DNA of 64,000 nt. Source: Acidimicrobiaceae bacterium (GTDB lineage Bacteria; Actinomycetota; Acidimicrobiia; Acidimicrobiales; RAAP-2). Where the stretch lies: contig PKXA01000111.1 of assembly GCA_003133325.1 (NCBI GenBank), positions 1 to 64,000 of the forward strand, read 5' to 3'. The notes under the pieces were generated by a model, which saw only the letters and a list, made by a program, of their open reading frames with translations, made no database searches and was not told the DNA's origin. Made by a program: the position numbers and the translations under genes. Below are positions 18,868-25,893 of the stretch, piece by piece (within the stretch, counting starts at the first letter, position 1; every line of letters begins with the position of its first letter).

Positions 18868-18877
18868 GACTGGCGGA

Positions 18878-18890
18878 CTTGCATATTCGA
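18878..18890. repeat. left inverted repeat of the recombinase-trio element
   Basis: CTTGCATATTCGA is the reverse complement of TCGAATATGCA (11 bp) at 21964-21974, and of AATATGCAAG (10 bp) at 21983-21992. It lies 14 bp beyond the end of the last operon gene and 11 bp before the tnpB start. Confidence 0.5.
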
Positions 18891-18904
18891 CTGGTGCGTA
18901 TTGG

Positions 18905-20365
18905 TCAGGTCGACCTGGATGTTTGTCGTGCTCGGATCCCCGCATAGGCACCCCAGTCGGTGCCAAGTTCGGAAGCGTGTCTTGCTGTCGTCTGGGGGCT
19001 GAAACCCATGGCCTTCGCCACCACGGGCCCAGGAACCTCTCGGACCAGCTGTCGGAGGGCGGCTTGACGATCGTTCCGGGTGACGCCGATGGCCGTCATG
19101 CGGCTACTCATGTGGGACCCACTGATGTGGTGGCCGGGAAAGTGACTCGGAAACAGCCATGGCGAACTCTCGTTGGCGGCGGTGAGCATGTGCGGACGGT
19201 GAGCGACGAGAGCTGCGACCAGTTTTCCGATCGCCTCGGGCAAGACGACCGGGTCATCGCCGAGGCGTAGCCGGATCTCGCTCTCGTATTCGTCGATGTC
19301 GTCGATGCGCAGAGCGCACACTCTGGTGATGGGCTGGGCGAGGAGCGTTATGAGGCACCCCGCCACCCGGTCGCTGAGGACGATCTTGTCGTCGACGAGG
19401 AGGCGGGCGAGGAGCTCCAACCGGTGGCTCTCCGGCGCGGCGGCGGTGCTGGGCCGCTGGCTGACGGGGACCACAAGTCGAGGGCAGCGTTGGTGACGCA
19501 TGGCCCACCGGAGGAAGTCGATGCCGCTGACAGCGTTGGTGGTCGTAGCGAACCAGGCATCCAGGTCGCCTTGCGTGCACTTGGCAAGGGTGACGTCACG
19601 TTCCCTCAACCACAACAGCAGACGGAGGCCACTGTTGGTGCGACTTCGGGCCGCGTAGGTCATCGAGGCCGTGAGTGGCCCTGTTGCGGCACGAGCCGCC
19701 AGCTCTCGGTGATGGCGCCATCGCAGATAGACACGAATCGTCTGACAGTCGGCTGGATCATCGATGGTGGCGAGCCGGTGGGTCTCCCATCGCTCGAAGG
19801 CCATGAGGCATACGTCCCCATCAGGGAGGCAACCGTGGGTCATGAGAAGTTCTCGCAGGTACTCTCGTCCGTTGCCGGGGTCGAAGATGTCGACACCGGC
19901 GTGGGTGAGCGCCACCTCTCCGGTGGCAAGGGCGGCGAGCCGTTCACGCACGGGAGCCTCGTTGAGCCAGTTCAGACCTCGTCGTGGCTCGGGCATCGAA
20001 ACCAAGGCGTCGAAGAGTGAAGCCAAACCCGGTGCGACCTGCCCTGCTCCGTCATCGAGGAAGCCGGCCAGCCGCTTCTTCAGCGAACAGCGCTGGCACG
20101 TGTGAGCATAGAAGGCCTCGTCTTCGATCCCACAGGTCGTGCATCGAAATGACGTCGGGATCCCCGCGCAGTCCACGCAGATCGGCTGTCCACTGGCGTC
20201 GAATCCCGGGAGCGCCCTGGTGGTTCCACATCCGGGGCAGCGGCCATGGCGGAGCACTCCATGGCGCACGCAGCTCGCACAGACGAACCCCTCGGGCCAG
20301 TTCTGTCCGATGATCATGGCCCGCCGACAACGGCAGCAGGCTTTGGCCGGACGCCGGTAGCTCAC
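18905..20365 (-). CDS. Cys-rich zinc-finger protein with degenerate tyrosine-recombinase-like C-terminus
   Basis: 486 residues from a GTG at 20365 that overlaps the XRE stop (GTGA). The longer reading frame upstream is the antisense-free shadow of the XRE gene and is not used. The first 95 residues hold six Cys pairs (10-13, 29-32, 43-46, 63-66, 75-78, 90-93), which would bind several zinc ions. The C-terminal 200 residues resemble a phage-integrase catalytic domain: ITRVCALRIDDID matches the box I Arg region and GFSPQTTARHA matches the LGHSSxxTTxxY region. His replaces Gly-His, and the expected catalytic Tyr is His (ARHA). It is probably a non-catalytic partner or target-selection subunit of the upstream recombinase; I know of no described function. 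Confidence 0.7.
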   Translation of the reverse strand: MSYRRPAKACCRCRRAMIIGQNWPEGFVCASCVRHGVLRHGRCPGCGTTRALPGFDASGQPICVDCAGIPTSFRCTTCGIEDEAFYAHTCQRCSLKKRLAGFLDDGAGQVAPGLASLFDALVSMPEPRRGLNWLNEAPVRERLAALATGEVALTHAGVDIFDPGNGREYLRELLMTHGCLPDGDVCLMAFERWETHRLATIDDPADCQTIRVYLRWRHHRELAARAATGPLTASMTYAARSRTNSGLRLLLWLRERDVTLAKCTQGDLDAWFATTTNAVSGIDFLRWAMRHQRCPRLVVPVSQRPSTAAAPESHRLELLARLLVDDKIVLSDRVAGCLITLLAQPITRVCALRIDDIDEYESEIRLRLGDDPVVLPEAIGKLVAALVAHRPHMLTAANESSPWLFPSHFPGHHISGSHMSSRMTAIGVTRNDRQAALRQLVREVPGPVVAKAMGFSPQTTARHASELGTDWGAYAGIRARQTSRST

Positions 20366-20694
20366 TGGGTTCCGGGGCCGACCCGTGCCCGCTTCGGACG
20401 GCCGATCGTCGCCAGGTCGGCTGCAGTCCTTGCCGGTCGATCCTCGTCGCCGTTCGTGGTGATGGTGCCGATCTCGATGAGCTCGTCGGGTGTGCACGAG
20501 AAGATGTCGCACAGTGCGGCCAGCGTGCGAAGGGAGAGGCGCTCGGGCACCTTGGCGACCAGCCGGTAGACCTGGGCCGCCGATAGCGTCACGCCACGCT
20601 GGGCGAGGAGCGGGCCGAGGTCGCTCGTCTTCCAGAGGCCGTGGGTGGCCATGACCTGGCGCAGCTTCCAGGTGTAACCAACCGATCGGCTCAT
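20362..20694 (-). CDS. XRE/Cro-type helix-turn-helix protein
   Basis: A 110-residue protein. Residues about 10-75 form a Cro/C1-type domain (LGPLLAQRGVTLSAAQVYRLVAK ... SLRTLAALCDIFSCTPDELIEI), followed by a basic Arg/Lys-rich tail ending PKRARVGPGTQ. The ATG at 20694 overlaps the recombinase stop (ATGA) and its own stop overlaps the next start (GTGA). Being between two recombinase-like genes, it may repress the operon or act as a directionality or accessory DNA-binding factor; both are inference. Confidence 0.85.
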   Translation of the reverse strand: MSRSVGYTWKLRQVMATHGLWKTSDLGPLLAQRGVTLSAAQVYRLVAKVPERLSLRTLAALCDIFSCTPDELIEIGTITTNGDEDRPARTAADLATIGRPKRARVGPGTQ

Positions 20695-21788
20695 CCGTTT
20701 CCCCCTTTGTCACGGGTGTTCTCGATGCTCTTGTCGAGCGAAGCCCGAAGCATGCGGGTGCGGTAGTCCGAGGAGACCGACGTGTAAATTGCCGTTGTCG
20801 ACGAGTGGCTGTGGCCGACTTGTTGTTGGACGAAGAGAGCGTCATACCCGTCTTCGATGGCGTGGGTGACGTGCGAGTGCCTCAAGCAGTGTGGGCTCAG
20901 CCCGGCGGGAAGTCCGGCTGTCCTCGCCGCGGTGGCGAACGCTGCGTTCAACCGGTCCTTGCTCACCCGGGGTCCGCGTTCGGATGGCCACAGGCCGCCC
21001 TCGCCGGGGAGGCGAATCTGTGGCCACACATCGTCTACCCACTCGCTGAGGACATCGACCGACCATTCCGAGGTTGTCAGGACGCCGCGGTGCCGGGGCG
21101 ATGACCCGTTGGTCGCCTTGCCGAAGCGCACCTGACAGACGCCGAAGGCACCGAACTCGGGGGCATGTGGATTGGGCCCGAAGTCCGACACTTCCAACAT
21201 CACCACCTCTTGGCGGCGCAGCCCCCAGCCGTAGGTGACCTTCAGCATGGTGGCGTCACGGAACGCCGGCATCCAACCCTTGCGACTGTTGGCCCGGACG
21301 GCATCCACCCGGTCGTCGGCCGCGTCAAACAGCGCCTGGCACTCCACCCGGGAAAGCGGGCGGCGAGCCGGATGACCTTCGTACTCGGTGGCGTGGACGG
21401 CGAGGTTCTCGTCGGTACAGATCTGGATCGGATGAGAGCCGAACCGCTCGAGACATGCCCGGTCCCAGCCGTAGGCGGGATCGCACACGTAGGCGAGAAA
21501 CAAGCGAACGGACACTTCATAGGAACGCACCGTCGAGTGCGCCCTCTTCGCCGCCCGCAAGGACGCCGCCCAGTTTTCGAACTCGGTCGGCGTCCAATCC
21601 CAGGGGAACGACCCGGCGTGCTCCTGGAAACGTCGGACGATGCGGGCACCATTGTTGATGGTGCCGAAGGCCAGATTCCGGCTCAGTTGCTGAGTCCGCC
21701 AGCCGTCGAGCAGCGCCTCGAACATCTCGACCTCCGGGCGCCAGGACTGCTCATCATCGACTGCACGCAGGTGGGCCAGCGACGTCAT
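20691..21788 (-). CDS. tyrosine-type site-specific recombinase/integrase
   Basis: 365 residues from the ATG at 21788 (a TTG at 21806 is the alternative). The N-terminal SAM-like core-binding domain (about 20-135) is followed by a catalytic domain with a full set: Arg191 in GLRRQEV, Lys224 in VRFGKAT, His300 and Arg303 in HCLRH, His326 in VGHSHSSTT and nucleophile Tyr335 in AIYT. It would cut and join DNA through a 3'-phosphotyrosine. It leads the three-gene operon and is the only member with an intact active site. No adjacent tRNA supplies an attachment site. Confidence 0.93.
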   Translation of the reverse strand: MTSLAHLRAVDDEQSWRPEVEMFEALLDGWRTQQLSRNLAFGTINNGARIVRRFQEHAGSFPWDWTPTEFENWAASLRAAKRAHSTVRSYEVSVRLFLAYVCDPAYGWDRACLERFGSHPIQICTDENLAVHATEYEGHPARRPLSRVECQALFDAADDRVDAVRANSRKGWMPAFRDATMLKVTYGWGLRRQEVVMLEVSDFGPNPHAPEFGAFGVCQVRFGKATNGSSPRHRGVLTTSEWSVDVLSEWVDDVWPQIRLPGEGGLWPSERGPRVSKDRLNAAFATAARTAGLPAGLSPHCLRHSHVTHAIEDGYDALFVQQQVGHSHSSTTAIYTSVSSDYRTRMLRASLDKSIENTRDKGGNG

Positions 21789-21963
21789 CTCAGCCCGGAA
21801 TTCCAATGGATCACCCGTCTCTCATAGAAAGACTGATCCAATCATCTGTTGCGATCAGAGTGGCGGACCCCCTGGTCAACATCGTATTCATCGGGGCGGC
21901 GGATCCGAGAGTACGCATGCCTCAATCATCAATGCCCAGCTGAGGGGCCATTCTTCGGGTGAA

Positions 21964-21992
21964 TCGAATATGCATCAAATGCAATATGCAAG
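21964..21992. repeat. right inverted repeats of the recombinase-trio element
   Basis: Two related copies sit in tandem: TCGAATATGCA (21964-21974) and AATATGCAAG (21983-21992). Both are inverted relative to the single copy at 18878-18890. Tandem core sites on one side are common in integrase arm/core arrangements. TGCAT-CAA-ATGCA (21971-21983) within the block is itself palindromic. Confidence 0.5.
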
Positions 21993-22053
21993 ATTTGGTT
22001 TCATCGTACGGATCTGGTGTGACAGCGTCGGGGCTGACCCCGAACTCGCTCGA

Positions 22054-22074
22054 CCCCACGGATGAATCCGGGGG
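22054..22074. repeat. second IS605-type hairpin, near-identical to the tnpB right end
   Basis: A 21-nt hairpin matches the one at 17590-17610 at 20 of 21 positions, in the same orientation and with the same bulged A: stems CCCC/GGGG and CGGA/TCCG, loop TGAA instead of TAAA. The flanking TGACATCC motif is absent. It could be the left-end hairpin of the TnpB element, a remnant of another copy, or a borrowed terminator for the crotonase gene, which ends 54 bp away. Confidence 0.6.
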
Positions 22075-22127
22075 CTTGCGCTCGCAGCTCGGTCAGTCGT
22101 AACGGCCGCCCGTTGCCGCTCGTGGCG

Positions 22128-22937
22128 CTACCGCCCCACCCAGACCGGAGGTCGTTTCTCCATGAAGGCCCGGGGCCCTTCCTTGGCATCCTCGCTCCCG
22201 AAGACCTCCGCGGCCAACTCCGACTCGATCCGGTACGCATCTTTCATGTCGGTCGCCAGTCCCCTGAGGACTGACTCCTTGGTCTTTCGAATGGCCAACG
22301 GGCCATTGGCGGTGATCCGTCGGGCATAGTCGTCGGCTCGCCCCATCAGCTGTTCGGCCGTGGTGACCTCGTTCAGCAGGCCCATCTCGAATGCCTTGTC
22401 GGCCCCGATCCGGTCGGCGCACAGCAAGAACTCCATCGCCGCCGGATAGGGGATCTGGCGCGGGAGGCGAACCGTGGTCCCCCCCCCGGCGAACAACCCT
22501 CGCTTGGGCTCGAGCACACCGAAGGTGGCGGAATCCACCGCGATCCGGATGTCACAACCGCCTAGCATCTCCATGCCGCCGGCCACGCATGTCCCGTTGA
22601 CGGCGGCGATGATCGGTTTGTAGAGCTTGACGCCTCGCAGCACCGCTCGCATGCCATCGTCGAGGCGGTAGCCGTCGATGGTACTGACCTCGCCGGAAGC
22701 GATCTTCTTTTGGTGCTCGGTTATCTGGGGGATGTAGGTCTTCAGATCGGCGCCGACCAGAAACGAGTCTTTGACACCGGTGATCACCGCCACCCATGCA
22801 TTCTCGTCCTCACCGAAACGATCCCACGCACTGCGGAGCTGGAAGAAATGCTCCATGTCCATGGCGTTCTTCGCTTCGGGGCGGTTGATGGTGATGAGGG
22901 CGACGTGATGGTCGTCGACCTGGTAGTGGATGGGCAC
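22128..22937 (-). CDS. enoyl-CoA hydratase/isomerase family protein
   Basis: A 269-residue crotonase. The oxyanion-hole segments are FLVGADLK and GTCVAGGMEMLGGCD, and the acidic block GVLEPKRGLFAGGGTTVRLPR carries the general-acid/base Glu region. The GTG at 22937 begins 2 nt after the amidohydrolase stop and puts the first strand (VALITINRPEAKNAM) at the usual place; the longer frame is a shadow of the upstream gene. It is the last gene of a four-gene operon (ACAD, thiolase-like, amidohydrolase, crotonase) and probably hydrates an unsaturated acyl-CoA in the same pathway. Confidence 0.92.
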   Translation of the reverse strand: MPIHYQVDDHHVALITINRPEAKNAMDMEHFFQLRSAWDRFGEDENAWVAVITGVKDSFLVGADLKTYIPQITEHQKKIASGEVSTIDGYRLDDGMRAVLRGVKLYKPIIAAVNGTCVAGGMEMLGGCDIRIAVDSATFGVLEPKRGLFAGGGTTVRLPRQIPYPAAMEFLLCADRIGADKAFEMGLLNEVTTAEQLMGRADDYARRITANGPLAIRKTKESVLRGLATDMKDAYRIESELAAEVFGSEDAKEGPRAFMEKRPPVWVGR

Positions 22938-22939
22938 CG

Positions 22940-24238
22940 TCAGTCGTCGGCGGAATTCTTGGTGGCGAAGTTCTTCAGGTCGGTGGCGGTGGTCCCCTTG
23001 GGCCGAGCCTTGCCCGTCCGGGCCATCAAGCTGACATCGACGTCGCCGGCCTCCGCCCGCAACGCCCCGACCGTGCACTGCTCCCGGGGACGAAGCGCAA
23101 ACGGGTCGAACTTGAAATGGCGCATGGCGTTGAGGTGGGTGATCTTGTTGACCTCGTCATCGGGCACGTCGGCCAGGTATTTCATGGCCATCTCCGGAGC
23201 GTGCGGCCAGGTGGAGTCGGAGTGCGGGTAGTCGCACTCCCAGGTGATGTTGTCCATGTTCAGGTAGTGGCGGTTGGCCACCCCGAAGGCATCATCGATG
23301 AAACAGGTGATGACTCGTTCCTTGAACAGCTGGCTGGGGAGCAGGTCCCCGAAGTCCTGACCGGTCCAGGCGTGGTGGTGCTCGTAGACGTAGTCGACCC
23401 GTTCCAACAGGTAGGGGATCCAACCGATCCCTCCTTCGGACAGGGCAATCCGGAGGTCGGGGAATTTCCGCAGCACCGGCGACCACAGCAGGTCGGCGGC
23501 CGCCTGCACGATGTTCATGGGTTGGAGGGAGATGAGCACGTCGATCGGGGCCTCGACCGAGGTGATGACCAGCTGGGACGAGGACCCGATATGCATGCAG
23601 ACGACGGTGCCCTCGTCGGAGCAGGCCTGCCAGAACGGGTCCCAGCTGCTGGAATGCAGGCTGGGCCAGCCCAGCTTCTCCGGGTTCTCCGAGAAGGTCA
23701 CCGCGTGGCACCCCTTTTGGGCCACCCGCCGGACTTCGGCGGCGGCCAACTCGGCATCCCAGATGGCGGGCAGGGACAACGGGATGAACCGTCCCGGTGC
23801 CGCGCCGCACCATCCTTCGATGTGCCAGTCGTTGTAGGCCTGGATCATGGCCAGGGCCACGTCCTTGTCCTCGGTGCGGGCGAACAGCTGCCCACAGAAT
23901 TGCGGGAAGGAGGGAAAGTTCATCGACCCGAGCACCCCGTTGGCGTTCATGTCCCGGATCCGCTCGTGGACGTCGAAGCACCCGGGTCGCATGTCGTCGA
24001 GGGAGGTGGGCTCGATGCCGTACTCCTCGGGCGGGCGGCCGACCACCGCGTTGAGCCCGATGTTGGGCATCTCGTTCCCGTCGTACGACCAGACGTCGGT
24101 GCCGTCCGGCTTCCGAATGAGCCGGGGCGCCAGATCCTGGTACTTGGCCGGGAGCCGACCGTCGAACATGTCGGGTGGCTCGACGATATGGTCGTCCACG
24201 CTCACCAGAATCAGATCCTCGGCACGCATCTGCACCAT
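22940..24238 (-). CDS. amidohydrolase family protein (ACMSD/amidohydrolase 2 type)
   Basis: A 432-residue TIM-barrel metal enzyme. It opens with SVDDHIVEPPDMF (the usual D-x-H is D-D-H), has CMHIGSS near residue 210, and ends its barrel with ITWECDYPHSDSTWP, the metal-binding Asp/His region. Relatives decarboxylate or hydrolyse ring or carboxylate substrates without a CoA thioester, which makes it notable inside a beta-oxidation operon. AAGGGG touches the first ATG, so the second ATG (24229) is a possible start. It is followed closely by the crotonase gene. Confidence 0.88.
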   Translation of the reverse strand: MVQMRAEDLILVSVDDHIVEPPDMFDGRLPAKYQDLAPRLIRKPDGTDVWSYDGNEMPNIGLNAVVGRPPEEYGIEPTSLDDMRPGCFDVHERIRDMNANGVLGSMNFPSFPQFCGQLFARTEDKDVALAMIQAYNDWHIEGWCGAAPGRFIPLSLPAIWDAELAAAEVRRVAQKGCHAVTFSENPEKLGWPSLHSSSWDPFWQACSDEGTVVCMHIGSSSQLVITSVEAPIDVLISLQPMNIVQAAADLLWSPVLRKFPDLRIALSEGGIGWIPYLLERVDYVYEHHHAWTGQDFGDLLPSQLFKERVITCFIDDAFGVANRHYLNMDNITWECDYPHSDSTWPHAPEMAMKYLADVPDDEVNKITHLNAMRHFKFDPFALRPREQCTVGALRAEAGDVDVSLMARTGKARPKGTTATDLKNFATKNSADD

Positions 24239-24318
24239 CCCCTTGTGATCCGCGGCCAGACCAGTGAAGCCTGACGCCGACGTGATGCAGACTAGCCAGA
24301 GGCAGGCCAGGTTGCGAT

Positions 24319-25884
24319 TCAGAGGCTGGCCGAAGTGCCACCCTGTCCGTCAGGGGAGACACGCACGGTGCGCCCGATCAGCTCTTCGGACTCGGCAGTT
24401 CCCAATCCGGCCGGATCGGTCATTCGGGCATAGCACCGGGCAACAGCGGTACCCGGGTCGGGGTCGGTGGCCTGGCCTGGCGACGCCACGTCGCAGACCA
24501 ACGCCGCCCATTCCGGTGCACCGTCACGTCCGTGGATCACCGAGTAGGTGGCCACCCGGGCAGGCCCGTCGATCGAGTCCACAATCGGCAGCTGTTCCAT
24601 GGCTCCCTGTGCCACCACCGCGTCGTCGGGCGGGACGAGAGGTCCCGGCGTGGTCGAATAGGCGGCGAAGACGTGCTTGTTCATGTGCATCCCGACGCCG
24701 CTGACCATTCCCATCGCTCCGGGGTCGGCTCGAAGGGTCTCGACCATGGTGGCCAACGAATGGGTGAGGTAGTTGCTGCCGGGGCCCCCGTGGTAGGCCA
24801 GCCCGCCGGTGACGGTGATCGGGCGATCGGGCACTACGCCCGGATCGGCACTTCGGGCCGAGTTCGAATCGATGCCGAGAGCGTCGAGTGCGAACTCGAC
24901 CGAGCTGGCGAAGCACGAATACAGGTCGAAGTAGGCGACATCGTCCACTGCGCACCGGGCCCCGGCCAGGGCCGCCGCGCTCGCCGCCTCCATGGCCCCC
25001 GAGCGCCACAGGTCCGCACGCTGGGCCACCGCCGGCGGGTCCTCGGCATATCCCCATCCCCGGAGGTACACCCGTCGTTCCGCCGGGACCCCGAGCGAGT
25101 CGGCGGTTGCATCGCTGGCCACCAGCACCGCCGCCGCCATGTCCACATCCATGATGGCGGTCATCAATTTGGAGTACGGATAGCCGACCATCCGGTTCTG
25201 CTCGGTCGGACCGATGATCTCCTCCGCGCCACGAACGGTGGGGAACCAGGCGTGGGGGTTGGCTGCTGCCACCGCCGTCATCGGCGAGAGGAGTTCACCG
25301 AGTGACTGCCGATACTCCTCCAGACCGGCACCGAGATGGGCCCGGTGGGCATTCTCGAAGAGAGCGAAGGTGAGCCAGGCCTCGAAGATGTTGTGGGCCA
25401 CCTCGCCCGGATGGAAGGGAACATCGAAGGGGAAGGGGCGCCGCTCGCCGGGGGGGAAGCTCCATTCCGGCTTTCGCCCTTCCTTGGCCAGCCGTCGCTT
25501 GGTGGCCAAGGCCTCGCCGCCCACCACCAGGGCCAGGTCCAGATCACCACGAAGGATGTCCCGGGCGGCATTGGACACGATGGTCTGGGGGACGTTGCCC
25601 CCGATCCCCGAGTAGTTGGCCACCTTGGGATCGGCACCCAGCCGCTCGGCCAGACGGATGCCCGGATCGTCGTACTGCCAGGCCTGGCAGTAGACGACAT
25701 CGACCCGTTCGACCCGTTCGACGGTGCCGGGGTGGCCGGTGTCGGCATCGGCCAGCCTGGCCACCTCCTCCCACATGTCCAATGGCTCGGGAGCACCGTG
25801 GGGGCCGCAGTCCTCCGGGCGCCAGGTCCGGCGCCCCACCCCGATCAGACAGGGTGCACGCCGGTCACGATTGGTGGGGGACAT
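24319..25884 (-). CDS. thiolase-like protein with extra C-terminal domain (SCP-x/TLP1-like)
   Basis: A 521-residue protein. The thiolase fold covers about residues 1-400, with family blocks such as SRVVGG-like ALVVGGEAL and the late His/Gly block GGLAYHGGPGSNYLTHSL. A C-terminal domain of about 110 residues follows (VATYSVIHGRDGAPEWAALVCD), resembling the OB-fold of mycobacterial thiolase-like protein type 1. Where thiolases carry the nucleophile Cys, this protein reads SGIGGNVPQTIVSNAA, so ordinary thiolysis is unlikely. Family members of this kind have no settled reaction. It starts 9 bp after the ACAD stop and is in the same operon. Confidence 0.8.
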   Translation of the reverse strand: MSPTNRDRRAPCLIGVGRRTWRPEDCGPHGAPEPLDMWEEVARLADADTGHPGTVERVERVDVVYCQAWQYDDPGIRLAERLGADPKVANYSGIGGNVPQTIVSNAARDILRGDLDLALVVGGEALATKRRLAKEGRKPEWSFPPGERRPFPFDVPFHPGEVAHNIFEAWLTFALFENAHRAHLGAGLEEYRQSLGELLSPMTAVAAANPHAWFPTVRGAEEIIGPTEQNRMVGYPYSKLMTAIMDVDMAAAVLVASDATADSLGVPAERRVYLRGWGYAEDPPAVAQRADLWRSGAMEAASAAALAGARCAVDDVAYFDLYSCFASSVEFALDALGIDSNSARSADPGVVPDRPITVTGGLAYHGGPGSNYLTHSLATMVETLRADPGAMGMVSGVGMHMNKHVFAAYSTTPGPLVPPDDAVVAQGAMEQLPIVDSIDGPARVATYSVIHGRDGAPEWAALVCDVASPGQATDPDPGTAVARCYARMTDPAGLGTAESEELIGRTVRVSPDGQGGTSASL

Positions 25885-25893
25885 GTCGACCGG

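Larger units (their letters stand above)
18878..21992 (-). mobile_element. three-gene recombinase element bounded by short inverted repeats
   Basis: About 3.1 kb holding a tyrosine recombinase, an XRE-like protein and a Cys-rich recombinase-like protein. All are on the minus strand and joined by 4-nt stop/start overlaps. Short AT-rich inverted repeats lie just outside both ends of the operon. The layout recalls the recombinase-in-trio (RIT) and Tn554 types, in which several tyrosine recombinases act together, but the middle gene here is a helix-turn-helix protein and the third lacks a clear catalytic Tyr. The element limits are inferred from the repeats alone. Confidence 0.5.
21807..22127. 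other. AT-richer gap holding element end and hairpins
   Basis: This 321-bp gap lies between the recombinase operon and the crotonase gene. It contains the right inverted repeats (21964-21992), a hairpin TCGGGG-CTGA-CCCCGA (22028-22043) and an IS605-type hairpin (22054-22074). The stretch 21807-22020 is clearly less GC-rich than its neighbours, in keeping with foreign origin, and should contain the operon promoter. No convincing -35/-10 pair was identified and no gene is supported. Confidence 0.5.

Noticed and set aside
20366-20845. N-terminal extension of the Cys-rich recombinase-like gene
   Set aside because: The frame is open upstream, but it lies over the XRE gene and has the composition of a shadow frame. 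The GTGA overlap at 20362-20365 gives a natural start.
22028-22043. Hairpin TCGGGG-CTGA-CCCCGA as an intrinsic terminator
   Set aside because: There is no T run on either strand. It may help stop transcription of the crotonase operon, but that cannot be claimed.
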